Assembly (NCBI RefSeq): GCF_051106095.1
Contig: NC_135783.1
Coordinates: forward strand, 193,749,447 to 193,813,446
DNA length: 64,000 bases
Direction of reading: 5' to 3'
DNA from: Pogona vitticeps
Lineage: Eukaryota; Chordata; Lepidosauria; Squamata; Agamidae
In this document: piece by piece, positions 11,781 to 23,172 of the stretch
Position numbering within the stretch: position 1 is the first letter of the stretch
Layout: each line of letters opens with the position of its first letter
The notes under the pieces: generated by a model
What the model saw: the letters and a program-made list of their open reading frames with translations, nothing else
Database searches by the model: none
What the model was told of the DNA's origin: nothing
Translations under genes and position numbers: made by a program

Positions 11781-12240
11781 AAGTTGTATATTTTTGCAGT
11801 TTTTGAGAGTCTGTTTTGCGACTTCGTATGCGTGCCATCCAGTATGTAGGTACTTGTTGTTGCTGGTTGTAATGTTGACTGCTTTGGGGGTAGATTGATT
11901 CTCTGTTGCCATTCCTTTCCTTTTTTAAGAGTGGATTTTAAGGGTTCTTTAGGACTTCTGGACTGCCAGAAAACACAAATGGGGAAACACAAATGAGAAC
12001 CCCAAAAGAAGTGTCCCAAAATAAGATAGGCGCCTTCTGAAAGAACCCGAGAAGAAACAAATATGAAAATGTTCAGTGTGCACATCTCTAGTGCTCAGTT
12101 CATTTTTTGAACATTTTGAATGTGTAAGAAACTGGAAGGTTCTTTTATAAAAGTCACAATTCTTTATATCTGGTATATTTTTATCAACACAATGATTGGA
12201 ACATCCCCTGTAAAATGACTGAAACTAGATCTGCCCCACT
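11781..12240. other. Possible decayed DNA-transposon sequence
   Basis: The right part near 12080-12090 ends GTGCACATCTCTAG, which resembles the CCATCTCTA terminus of the hAT-like elements at 30002 and 45801. The opposite end is not clear, so the assignment is weak. Confidence 0.25.
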
Positions 12241-12242
12241 CC

Positions 12243-12253
12243 TTGCCTGCTTC

Positions 12254-12295
<42 letters not shown>

Positions 12296-12297
12296 CA
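12243..12297. repeat. (TTGC)n microsatellite
   Basis: About eleven near-continuous TTGC/CTTG units. Confidence 0.95.
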
Positions 12298-13269
12298 TTT
12301 TAGCCAAAACAACATTTGGAAGACAGATTTTGAGTCCCTTTCTTCACTTCTGAACTGTGAATCAACCATGAGTGAAGTCAGCTGGTTCAGTCAGCTTCGA
12401 GGGACTCCTGCTTCACCCTGATAAACGCCAGAAGCAATGCAATGGTTTCAAGGTACAGTTCGGCACAAGCTTTGAATCTTGTCCAAATCTGAGGCACATC
12501 CCTAATAATAATTATTTGAACAGGCAAGCAGGCAAGAACTCTCACATATGTAATTCCATCAGACAGATTCTTTACGCATCATACAGTTTTGAAATGGAAC
12601 AACAATAAAACCAAAAAACTCAATAAAAGCACTGAAGCATATACAGTTAACATAGTTGAACTATCTTGATCAGAATCACTGGGAAGGGGCGGGGGGAAGA
12701 GGCTTTTGCCTCACCCACCAAGGAATCTTGAATAACAACTGCCATCCTGTCACTTCTACCAAGAGCAGAAAGACAGCAATCTGTTCCTACATATTGCATC
12801 TATGACCCTGTGGATTTTTGGATAACGTCCTGTGTCCTAAGCCAAACCTAGCACTGGGCATAAAAAAATTAATCTTGTATATTGTGGTTGGCACTTTGAA
12901 AGGTATTACGAAACTCTGAAACCTCTCTCCCTTTTCCATGTACCCATTTTTTACAGTATCCTCGAGACAGGTGAGAATTTGAGTATCACTATAATTAAAA
13001 TATTGGGAACAGCTAAATTATTGTCATTTCCAACAAACATAGTGTAGCACGCTGGGCAAAATAACACCCTTGAGCAATATTCACTTCACAACCCTACTCT
13101 TGATTTTTCTTACTAGCTGGAAAATAGCTGCAGATAAAGACCTTGGTTTTTTTTCTGCTTGAAGAGCTTATTTGCCACTCAGCCTACTTTACAGAGGGAA
13201 ATGGGCTATAATTTGGAATGGGTGGTTTTTGACCTACAAAGTCTTACGAAGGTTGGGTCTAGACTCTCC
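12298..13269. other. Unassigned sequence
   Basis: No gene or repeat family recognised. Confidence 0.4.
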
Positions 13270-13720
<451 letters not shown>

Positions 13721-14082
13721 ATCATTGAGGAAATCAAATAAAAGTAAATTTTGCACTGGGATAAAGAGATTGGCAGGCAGACCTTTCTATGTGAGACTGT
13801 GCTACTGTCATGAAATTAACAGAAAACGTCCTTAGCTTACTTGGTGCCTTTGCTATCAGGAAAAAAAGGAGTAAATAGATAGAGAAATCATTCCAGTGTG
13901 AACTCTTTGGAGATAAGGAGATAATGGCCAAAATCTTGTTGCTTAACATAGTATATTGCAACTAGAGTAGGGTCTATTGAATTGGCAGGGGTGTGTCAAC
14001 TCCTTCATAAGTTCAATGGGCCTACTCCAGTTGCATCTTACTATGCTAAGCAACAGTTTCCAGCTATTGCAATCATATTTAT

Positions 14083-14402
14083 GGTAAAGGTAAAGGTTCC
14101 CCTTGATCATGTCTGACTCTAGGGCACGGTGCTCATCCCCGTTTCCAAGCCGTAGAGCCAGCGTTTGTTCGAAGACAGTTTCCGTGGTCACGTGGCCAGT
14201 GCGACTAGACACAGAATGCCGTTACCTTCTCACCGAGGTGGTACTTATTTATCTACTCACATTTTTACATGCTTTTGAATGGCTAGGTTGTCAGGAGCTG
14301 GGACAAGTGATGGGAGCTCACTCCATTGCGTGGATTCCAGCTTATGATGGCTGGTCTTCTGATCTTGCAGCACAGAGGCTTCTGTGGTTTAATCCGCTAA
14401 GC
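14083..14402 (-). mobile_element. Sauria-type SINE (tRNA head, BovB tail), main part
   Basis: On the minus strand the element has a tRNA-derived head (TTAAACCACAGAAGCCTCTG), a long conserved body (GTGACCACGGAAACTGTCTTC) and ends in AACCTTTACCTTTACC. That tail matches BovB-mobilised Sauria SINEs of lizards. The head is interrupted by a hAT insertion and the last few bases of the SINE resume at 14978. Internal similarity to my memory of the family is high, so divergence is moderate. Confidence 0.9.
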
Positions 14403-14489
14403 CAATGGTTCTTAACCTTTTTGAAAGAAACGCCCCCCTGAGCCATTGAGGAAGTTATCATCGCCCCCCTCCCCGCGGTGATGATATCT

Positions 14490-14588
<99 letters not shown>

Positions 14589-14977
14589 TTACAGTTAAAT
14601 CCAATGACCCCTGAAAACAAAATGAAATTCGAAGAAAATGAAATGCCCCCCAAAAAGTAACATTTAATGATTTAGTTGCAAGTGAATTCTAAGACGCAAA
14701 AAGAAATATAAAAAGGGCATAAAAACAAATGCAGGAACTAAAAATTTCAAGACAAAAAGTCTGAAACTAAATTAAAATTGGAGGAAAATATATATTCATG
14801 CACACTGTAAAAAGGCTGCAGCCATCTTCACAGGTTTGGCTTGCTCCAGCGCCCCCCTACCGCCCCCTTCTGCTCCAGCGCCCCCATGCCGCCCCTTTTC
14901 GTTCTACCGCCCCCCTGAAAAATGAAATCGCCCACTGGGGGGCATTATTGCCCACGTTAAGAACCACTGCGCTAAGC
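14395..14977. mobile_element. Non-autonomous hAT inserted in the SINE head
   Basis: The element is 14403-14969 (567 bp). Its left end is CAATGGTTCTTAACC and its right end GTTAAGAACCACTG, a 14-bp inverted repeat with one mismatch. The exact 8-bp duplication CGCTAAGC is at 14395-14402 and 14970-14977. It includes about 100 bp of (TTTA)n and CGCCCCCC-rich subterminal sequence at both ends. There is no transposase frame. The duplicated 8-mer belongs to the SINE's tRNA head, so this insertion post-dates the SINE. Confidence 0.93.
14488..14590. repeat. (TTTA)n microsatellite inside the hAT element
   Basis: About 25 uninterrupted TTTA units. Confidence 0.97.
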
Positions 14978-14996
14978 CACCACATCCCTACAGGCT
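14978..14996 (-). mobile_element. Sauria SINE, 5' head remainder
   Basis: The bases after the right target duplication (CACCACATCCC) complete the start of the tRNA-like head of the SINE split by the hAT element. Confidence 0.75.
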
Positions 14997-15059
14997 CTCA
15001 GGCGCATGCGTGAAGGGGTGGGGGAGCCCTCACGCCAGCGCTGGCACATGCATGTGTGT

Positions 15060-15184
15060 GCAAAGCAGCTGTAGGGAGGGGAGTGTGTGCGGGGGCAGAC
15101 AGGAGGTCTGTCTCCATGGACTGGTCTGGCTCAGGCCATGGACCGGCACTGGGCTGCAGACTGGGAGTTGACGACCTCTGGTCT
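15060..15184. mobile_element. hAT relic, right half
   Basis: CCATGGACCGGCACTGGGCT, followed by GACCTCTGGT, resembles the right part of vertebrate hAT elements that carry the CAGTGGTCCCCAACC terminus. The left end is missing. This is a weak, family-memory call. Confidence 0.35.
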
Positions 15185-15432
15185 AGAAGCAATTTCTATG
15201 AAATATGGGGCATATGTGTTAACAAGAGGAAAAGGGAAAGCTCCAAATCAAGAATCAATGCAGTTCTGAAGAAGAGGACAATAAAGGAAGAAGAAGAATA
15301 AAGATGGCGAAGAAGAGGATTACTGCAAGAGGTCCCAGATATGGTGGTGGGAAACACAGTCAATTTGTATCTTGTTTTATGTAATGTTTATGTTTGTGTT
15401 GTAGTTTATGAAAAATATTTAAAAAAGAAAAG
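15185..15432 (+). mobile_element. L1 LINE 3' end
   Basis: The codons give YVLTRGKGKAPNQESMQF, nearly the same as the C-terminus of the longer L1 at 49.1-50.9 kb (YVLIRGKGRAPNQESMQF). The following 3' UTR also matches that copy (CAAGAGGTCCC, ATATGGTGGTGGG, TTTATGTA). It ends in an A-rich tail near 15420-15432. It is a strongly 5'-truncated copy of the same subfamily. Confidence 0.9.
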
Positions 15433-16199
15433 AAATTAGCAGTGCACAAAAATTGCAAAAGGGTCTAGGGTTAGCACTCTCCTTTGAAATCCACCCAAAA
15501 ATTGCTGGTCATATTTCATCCCTTGCACTTACAGTATTAAGCTTAATGTATTTATGAAATAATGTAGAAAAGGGTTGGTAGGACCACTTGGAGTACTTAA
15601 TCCCTCTGTTCAAATTTGGGAAAATTATAAAGCTCTTTGAATTTCAGCTATAGTTCTTTAATGAAGAGCAGTGATGGAGTAGGCTTTTATGGGCATGAAC
15701 TAACCTAAGAAAGAGCTGGGAGGAGGGAAGAGGAGATGTTCAAGAGATGACCTAACTTTTTTTCAAAACCCTACTGATTATATTTGTATTGGTGCAACTG
15801 GATTCAGATTGTGATTACAATGGAGGTGGGAAATATTTCAGAGTCTATAGCATGTGTAGTGATCAGCCTGCTTTGGTTCATGTAGGTTATTTGCATGTAC
15901 CAATGGGAGCCGTTGGGAGGTGAAGTCAGAGAAACTAGAAGGGAGGGGTGAGGCAGAGAAGAGCAGTTTGGTCAGTTTCAGTCAGAGATGAGAGTCTGAA
16001 GTTAAAAGTTATTCTGTGGGCGTTAGAGAGTGTGGTAGAGTGAAGCGTTAAAGTTAAGAGTTAAGAGTGTGGAACTTATAGAGAGCTAAGTGTGAAAGAA
16101 GTTATTACAAAGCTACCGAATACTTTAAAGTCTTTGAAGAACCTGTTTATGTGAACAGTAACCAATAAACCTGTTTTATTCAACTTTACACTCAGCATG
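15433..16199. other. Unassigned sequence
   Basis: No gene recognised. It directly precedes the target site of the LTR element. Confidence 0.4.
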
Positions 16200-16204
16200 G
16201 ACCT

Positions 16205-16684
16205 TGTTACATACAGCACTGATGGTACCTGTCTGTCATGGGTTTGGAGGGAAAGTTCCATCCTATGGGGAGTGGAAAGCGGGACATCAGGGGGAGGAGC
16301 TGTACTGTATATATATTTGGAGCTTGTGTGGAGAGTTAGGAGTGGGAGTCTGTGTGTCAGACTGAGTACAACTGTGTGTCAGTTAGTACATACCTGATAG
16401 GTTCAGGTTTCTATCTGGGTAGCCAGAACTGATAGGTTCAGGGTCTGTGCTTTACTTTAAAGTGTTCTGTGTGAACCAATTTGTTATATGTATATGGTTG
16501 GGACTATGCCACGTTACATTAGCCTATTTACCTGATCTTTTTATTTACCCTGTTTGTTATTTAAATAAACCTTGTTCTTTTGTTTAGTAAAATCCATTCC
16601 TGGTCTGTGTGACTTCTTATAGGGAATGGTTGGTGGCAGCATAATTAAAGGGTGGCATACTCCAGTAGGTCTGGGGTTGTCACA
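16205..16684 (+). repeat. 5' LTR of the gypsy element
   Basis: 480 bp, TGTTACATAC to GGTTGTCACA. It has a TATA-rich stretch at 16308-16317 and an AATAAA hexamer at 16564-16569, as expected for promoter and polyadenylation signals in an LTR. Confidence 0.96.
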
Positions 16685-17096
16685 TTGATTGGTGTCCAGC
16701 GTGTGGGATACGACTAGTCCAGTTGTCCAGTGGTCCAGCAAAGCCTTGGCAAGTGTGCCCAGAGCAAGGGGGGTCTAGTCAGGGACAATCTGAGGGCGCG
16801 TAGGTAATCTTCTAGGCTTACCTCACGGGGAGGTACGCTAGTGGAAGAACGTGCCAACTCAGGTTGGGGGGACTAGATTAGGGAGCTCTGAGGCAACCCG
16901 TTTTGGCGGGAAAGGGCTGAGGCAAAGCTGTGTGAAGTAACAGTGATCTAGCCTGTCTGCTGAGAGGCCTAGCAGAGGGGGTGAATTCTGCCTGGCAACA
17001 GTTGCAAGTTAGTGCTGAAGGAACAGCAGCAATCTATAGAAGGCTGTTTCTGAGGCAAAAGGGAAAAAGTCGTCGTTTTATTTTGAGGCTTGACTT

Positions 17097-19865
17097 TTGA
17101 AGGCAGCCTGTTCTGGGGAGATTATGCCCTTGACTCGAAGCCAAATGGCAGAAATGGGTGAAGTGAGAGAACCACAGGTAGACCAAGGTTCTGAGGAGGA
17201 ATTTGGCTCAGTGCAGGATGAGAGCACGGGAGAACAGAACCCAGAACTCAGAAAAATGCTCCTAGCCCAACAGCATGAACTGAGGGTGAGGGAAATGGAG
17301 GAGAGGGAACGAGAGAAACAAAGGCAATTTGAAATAGAAAGGGAAGAGAAACATAGACAATTTGAGTTAGAAAGAATGGCGTTGGAGAGAGAGAGGATGG
17401 CGTTTGAGTTAAGAAAATTGGAAATGATGAACCAGAACAATAATAACAATAGAGATTCTGAGGTGGGCCAATTGTCTAAAACTGACCTGAAGAAATTCCC
17501 TGTGTACAACAAGGGAGATTGCCCTGAGGTGTTCTTTTCCCTCGTGGAAAGAGCGTTTGTGGACTTCTCAGTAAGGGAAACTGAGAAGATGACTATTATG
17601 CGATCTTTGATCAGTGGCAGCCTGGCAGAAGTCTATGCAGAGATGCCAGTGGAACTGATGAAAGACTTCGCTGAGTTTAAAAAACTGGTGTTTGCCAGAC
17701 ATGGGATAAATGCGGAACAGCTGAGGCAAAGATTCAGGTCACTCACAAAGAAACCAGAGCAGACTTTTACCCAAGTGGGGGCCCAACTGGTGAGGCTGCT
17801 AGAGAAATGGCTGTCTCAGGAGGGGACAGAGACCTTCCAGCAGCTCAAAGACCTGATAGCGCTGGAACAATTTTATTCAGTCCTGCATGGGGAACTAAAG
17901 TTCCATGTGAGGGAGAGGAAACCTAAATCTGTGTCAGAAGCGGCGGAGATCGCAGATTTTATTTCCCAAATAAGAAAGCCCTTCGGTGCTGAGGGGAAAT
18001 CTGTAGGTAAACCCAAAGAAACCTACAGCAAGTACTCTCAGGGACCAGGGAAAAACCAGCAAGGGGGAGGGGCCCATGTTGAAGGGAAGCCCTCAGACAT
18101 GAAACCACAAAGACCTCAGATTTTGGAGGGAAAACCAAAACCAGAGGAGAAAGACTCCAAGTACAGCAGAAAATGTTATTTCTGTCAAGGAAAGGGCCAT
18201 CTAATCTCAGAGTGTGAGAAATTAAAGCAGCTAAAGGGAAATTTGCCTCATGATTTGAGTGGAACCAAGCCAAAAGCTGTGTTCTGTGTCCAGAAAGAGC
18301 AAAGCTCCTTGCCATTGAGGGAGCCTGTTACCATGGCTACTCAATCTGGACCAGTGACATCTGCTGATCAGGCTGGGGAAAATGGTCCTCTTGTGGAGGT
18401 CAAGCGCTGCTTACTAGTGAGGACAGATTCGCAGTTGTTTGAGACCGCAGGGGTGGACGTAGGAATACTTGACCATCAGTATAGGGGGCTAAGGGATACT
18501 TGTTCCCAGGTGACCCTGTGTCATCCAGATATTATTCCTAGGAAGTATATAATCCCAAATGAGAGCTTGAAGGTGGCAGGGATTGAGGGACAGGTGATCT
18601 CACTGCCAGTAGCTGAGGTACCTGTGAGCTTTCAAGGCTGGAGGGGAGTGTGGCGGCTAGCGATTTCATCGACTCTGCCAGCAGCTGTGCTCGTGGGAAA
18701 TGACCTGGCTGAACATGTGAAACGGGTGCTAGTGATTACACGCTCACAAGCTACCACGGAGACAGTTCAGGGGGGTACTGACGAGCCCAAGGCTGAAGCA
18801 GATGAGGGTAGTTCCGAAGCTGTGGCAGAAACCTTAACCACAGACAGCAAATTTGGCCAAGAGCAAAAGGCAGACGCCACTCTCCAAAAGTGTTTTGAAA
18901 AGGTGACAGACACCCAGCTAACACCTGAAACCCCAGCGAGATTTCGCGAGAAAAAGGGAATTTTATATAGAGAGACCCTGAGGAATGTCTCAAAAGGGGG
19001 AGATGGGATCAGAAGTCAGCTAGTGGTACCTGAAAAGTATCGCCCCATGATCTTACAAAGGGGGCACTCTGACATGTTTGCTGCGCACTTAGGGGTGAAC
19101 AAAACACAGCAGAGAATCACACAAAATTTCTACTGGCCTGAAATAGGGAAGCTGATCAAGGAGTTCCGTAAACAATGTGATGTGTGTCAGAGGCAGGGGA
19201 ATAACCATGACAGGACCAAAGCGAAGTTGTGCCCTTTGCCTGTGATTGACACCCCGTTCAAATGTATAGGAGTGGATATTGTGGGACCTTTGCCCAAGGC
19301 CACAAAGAGGGGGAACCGGTTCATTCTCACCATTGTGGACCATGCCACGAGGTACCCCGAAGCCATTCCCTTGACTAACATCGAAACTAACACAGTGGCA
19401 GATGCCTTGGTGGGGTATATGTCCAGGATGGGATTTGCTTCAGAAATAATCACAGATTTGGGCACATCGTTTACATCAAAGCTCATGAAACGGTTATGGC
19501 AAATCTGTGGAATTAAACACAAGGAAACCACTGCCTATCACCCCGAAAGTAATGGGTTAACGGAGAAGTTCAATGGGACTCTGATGCGGATGATTAGGGC
19601 TTACTTGGCAGAGAATCCAAACAATTGGGACCAGAAGCTGCAATCCCTTCTGTTTGCTTATCGATCAGTGCCACAAGCCAGTACCGGGTTCAGTCCGTTT
19701 GAACTTTTGTTTGGGAGAAAAGTGAAAGGTCCACTTGATTTAATCAAACAAAATTGGGAGCAGATCACCCAGGATGACCCACAAGATGTTGTGACATATA
19801 TAGACTCTTTAAGGAATGACCTAAAGAGAGCTAGCAGCAGAGAACCTGCAAGCTCAGAAGGTTAG
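17097..19865 (+). mobile_element. Gag, protease-like and integrase part of the gypsy element
   Basis: Parts by residue of the reading frame. A charged coiled-coil region (about 54-112, rich in Glu, Arg and Gln) is followed by a capsid region. About 205-292 within it reads LRQRFRSLTKKPEQTFTQVG and continues to LIALEQFYSVL and VRERKPKSV. This order and spacing resembles the SCAN domain of vertebrate zinc-finger proteins. A CX2CX4HX4C zinc knuckle is at 360-373. A protease-like region lies around 425-545. An HHCC finger precedes an integrase core with DIVGPLP (D near 727), TDLGTSF, and HPESNGLTEKFN (E near 823). Capsid and integrase assignments are firm. The protease label is by position and weak similarity only. 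This is a fossil element, not a host gene. Confidence 0.93.
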
Positions 19866-20009
19866 ACAGAAAACCTGGTATGACCAGAAAGCCAAGGAGA
19901 GGCACTTTAACCCAGGGGAGGAAGTGCTTTGGCTTAGGCCCTGCAAAGAGAACAAACTGCAGCTCAAATGGGCAGGACCATATAGGGTCATTTCCAAGAT
20001 GACAAGCCT

Positions 20010-21134
20010 GATGGGAGCATTAGGTTTTGTGTAGATTACAGGAAATTAAACCGCGTAACCACTCCTGATGCCTACCCAATGCCCAGGCTAGACAACCTGA
20101 TTGAAACCATAGGAGGTTGTCGGTTCATTTCATCATTGGACCTAGTAAAGGGATACTGGCAATTAAGGATTGATCCCAGGGATCAAGAAAAGACCGCATT
20201 TTGCAGCCCTTTCGGTCTTTATGAGTTTAGAGTCCTGAGTTTTGGTCTCAGAAATGCATCAGCCACATTCCAAAGGCTGATGGACCAGACCTTAGCAGGG
20301 CTCAGTGACTTTACTGTGGCCTACATTGACGATATAGGGATCTTCAGCAATACCTGGGAAGATCACCTGAAACACTTGGAGATAGTGCTGCAGAGGTTAA
20401 GTGCAGCAGGGCTAACAGTAAAGGCAAGCAAGTGTCAGCTGGGTAGCCCAGAAATAAAATACTTGGGTCACATAGTAGGGGGAGGAGTGATCAAACCCCT
20501 GGAGGCCAAGATAGAAGCCGTTCGTGATTGGCCCAGGCCCAACACCAAGAAAAAAGTCAAATCATTTCTTGGGTTGGTGGGCTACTACAGGAAGTTCATC
20601 CCGAGGTTTAGCGAGATAGCGACTCCGCTGACCGATCTGACGTGGAAGAAGACTGATGACCGCATCCCGTGGACCAGCGACTGTGAGGAGGCGTTCCAGA
20701 GGTTGAAGGAGGCGCTCATCCATTATCCAGTGCTGCGTGCTCCTGACTTCGATCGGGAGTTCATCATCTACACCGATGCGTCTAACAGCGGGGTAGGAGC
20801 AGTTCTTTGCCAGGAGGATGAAAATGGTGACCAGCATCCAGTGTCCTACCTGAGTAGGAAACTCCGGAAAGGTGAGAGACATTTGGCAACCGTGGAAAAG
20901 GAGTGCCTGGCCATAGTATACGCGATTCAGAAGGCCAAACCTTACATCTGGGGAAGACATTTTGTTCTGTGCACTGACCATTCACCACTGCAGTGGTTAA
21001 AGACAATGAAAACCCATAATAGTAAACTTATGAGGTGGGCTTTAAACCTGCAAGATTATGACTTTGAAGTGAAGGTGGTCAGAGGGTCAATGAACTGTGT
21101 TGCTGACGCATTGTCAAGAAGACCCGAAGAGTGA
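20010..21134 (+). mobile_element. Reverse transcriptase and RNase H part of the gypsy element
   Basis: Ty3/gypsy RT motifs appear in order: FCVDYRKLN, SLDLVKGYWQL, the palm motif AYIDDIGIFS, and the thumb and connection SFLGLVGYYRKFIPRFSEIA. RNase H follows with YTDASNSGVGAVLCQ, TVEKECLAIVYAI and CTDHSPLQWL. It lies downstream of the integrase part, the reverse of the usual gypsy order. It is followed by about 270 bp of non-coding sequence before the 3' LTR. Confidence 0.94.
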
Positions 21135-21407
21135 AGACGGCGAAGAAACATGGACTATGTATATTTGGTGACCAAAAGTTAAATGTACCTGTTTTTTTTT
21201 TTGATCAGTCTTGGTTTGTATTAATAAAGGTAACTTAATGTATTGTAAATATGAATGTTAAAATGCATAAGTGATATGTTTAACCTAGAGTGTAAGTATG
21301 GGATTGTGTTATTGTATAACTGGTTTTGTGTGTTTTGATCCTGGTTGTTTTTTTGGAGAAAAGCACTTTAGCTTTTCCCCTGCAAAACAACTTATAAAGA
21401 GGGGAGG

Positions 21408-21887
21408 TGTTACATACAGCACTGATGGTACCTGTCTGTCATGGGTTTGGAGGGAAAGTTCCATCCTATGGGGAGTGGAAAGCGGGACATCAGGGGGAGG
21501 AGCTGTACTGTATATATATTTGGAGCTTGTGTGGAGAGTTAGGAGTGGGAGTCTGTGTGTCAGACTGAGTACAACTGTGTGTCAGTTAGTACATACCTGA
21601 TAGGTTCAGGTTTCTATCTGGGTAGCCAGAACTGATAGGTTCAGGGTCTGTGCTTTACTTTAAAGTGTTCTGTGTGAACCAATTTGTTATATGTATATGG
21701 TTGGGACTATGCCACGTTACATTAGCCTATTTACCTGATCTTTTTATTTACCCTGTTTGTTATTTAAATAAACCTTGTTCTTTTGTTTAGTAAAATCCAT
21801 TCCTGGTCTGTGTGACTTCTTATAGGGAATGGTTGGTGGCAGCATAATTAAAGGGTGGCATACTCCAGTAGGTCTGGGGTTGTCACA
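21408..21887 (+). repeat. 3' LTR of the gypsy element
   Basis: 480 bp. Reading it against the 5' LTR line by line I find no difference. The polypurine tract is at 21396-21407. Confidence 0.96.
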
Positions 21888-21892
21888 GACCT

Positions 21893-22433
21893 CAATCTTT
21901 CTAATGAAAAACTGTTGATGGAGATCAATTGGTGGCAGTGTAAAAGGAGACCATCTATGAAAGAAACTGAAATTACAAACATTGTAATGTGAGACAATGC
22001 AAAAGGGACTGATCCACCATCCAGACAGAAGCATTCCATGGTGTAGCTCTTTGAAATCTAGGTTTGAATCCCACGTTTGTGGTGCTGAATTTGAGAGACT
22101 CTTCATCTTTCACATCTATGTGACAAAACAGGCATAACGTGGTCATCTCTACACTGAGCACAGGAATACTGCGCAATTTTGTCCTGGATTCCATGTGGAT
22201 GTTTGGGGTCACCATCACAGCTCCTTCGTAAGTTCCAACAATTCCCTCTTATTTTGCTATGCATGTCAATCATTTCACAAACTTTTAAGTATATTTAGTT
22301 CCCAAAGCAACTGTACAGTACTCCTAAACTGAGGTCATTAACTGTCCCTTAGCTTCGCTTTCTTTTTTGTCGGTGTTGTACCTTGTGAGGCAGCTCGGTA
22401 TAATCCCTTCACATACCCTTTTCAAAACAACAA
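21893..22433. other. Unassigned sequence
   Basis: No gene or repeat recognised in this 540-bp stretch. Confidence 0.4.
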
Positions 22434-23101
22434 TAGAAATGGGCACAAACTTGAAAAATGGTGGTTTGTGGTTGGCTACAAACTGAACCACAAAACAGTT
22501 TGTTTTGGGGTTTGTGCCCAGTGAGGATGGCCACCTTCTTTCGTCACACCACCACTGCTGTTGCTGCCGTACCAGGCTCCTGGAAGGCCAAGCCAATGGT
22601 GGTGGCACAGTGGGGCAGCCTTCCAGGAGCCTGGGCTGTGCCTGTGCACAGCTGCCTGACCCCCTCCTGACCATCCTGATCAGCTAGGAGGCGGGTGACC
22701 GCGTAGAAGGCAGAAACTGGCTTCACTTCCAGGAGCCTCTGCACTGTCGGTGCACCTGCTCCTAATCCCCAGCTGGTTGCCCTCATCAGTTAATGCAGAT
22801 GCTCAGGAACAGCAGGCGCGGTGCCTGGAAGGGAAGCCAGAACGCTGTCTCTGAAGATGATGGTGGAAGATGAAGCCAATGTAGAACCAGGTAGGGAGGT
22901 AACGGGGTCAGCGGAAAGGGGTCAGCCAGGCATCCACTTTACTGAAGCAAACTGAAGTGCTAAATGGAAAAATGTTCAGTACTTCATTTCGATTTGGCAA
23001 AATGGGTTGCACGAACTGAACCACAAGCCAAACCATGAACCAGCCTGGTTTGTCTGTTTTTTTTTTTTCCTGGCATGTACTTTGGCTGATTCCCATCTCC
23101 A
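22434..23101. mobile_element. Possible hAT-like non-autonomous element
   Basis: The left end TAGAAATGGGCACAAAC and the right end GATTCCCATCTCCA fit the YAGARATGGG inverted terminus seen in the better-supported elements at 30002 and 45801. AACTGAACCACAAAACAG near the left end is echoed by GAACTGAACCACAAGCC near the right. I see no convincing target duplication, so the boundaries are tentative. Confidence 0.45.
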
Positions 23102-23172
23102 GAAAATTGCATTTCTCTCTCTAGACTAGCTGCCTGGGAATGATGGCCAATACGGCCACAGTATCCTGAAAA

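Larger units (their letters stand above)
16200..21892 (+). mobile_element. Gmr1-like Ty3/gypsy LTR element, complete length
   Basis: The element spans 16205-21887 (5.68 kb) between 5-bp target duplications GACCT (16200-16204 and 21888-21892). Its two 480-bp LTRs begin TGTTACA and end TGTCACA, and they read as identical by eye, so insertion is very recent. A primer-binding-like TGGTGT lies a few bases after the 5' LTR (16690), possibly tRNA-Leu-like. A polypurine tract (AAAGAGGGGAGG) abuts the 3' LTR. Parts in order: gag, protease-like region, integrase, reverse transcriptase, RNase H. Integrase before RT is the order described for Gmr1-like gypsy elements. The LTR frame is whole, but the coding interior is broken, with about one or two breaks. 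I treat it as a young fossil. Confidence 0.95.

Noticed and set aside
11618-12085. 155-codon minus-strand frame with an FIYLFIYLF repeat
   Set aside because: The repetitive part is simply translated (AAAT)n from the L2 tail; it is not a protein.
12243-12297. Tandem direct repeats considered as an array of functional sites or CRISPR
   Set aside because: Four-base pure units without spacers are a microsatellite; a vertebrate genome context excludes CRISPR.
14083-14402. Possible tRNA gene because of A-box and B-box-like sequence
   Set aside because: The sequence is the diverged head of a SINE and would not fold as a functional tRNA; a hAT element also interrupts it.
17078-17512. Minus-strand frame with Ser/Leu/Cys repeats across the gag start
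   Set aside because: It is the antisense of the Glu/Arg-rich gag coiled-coil, not an independent gene.
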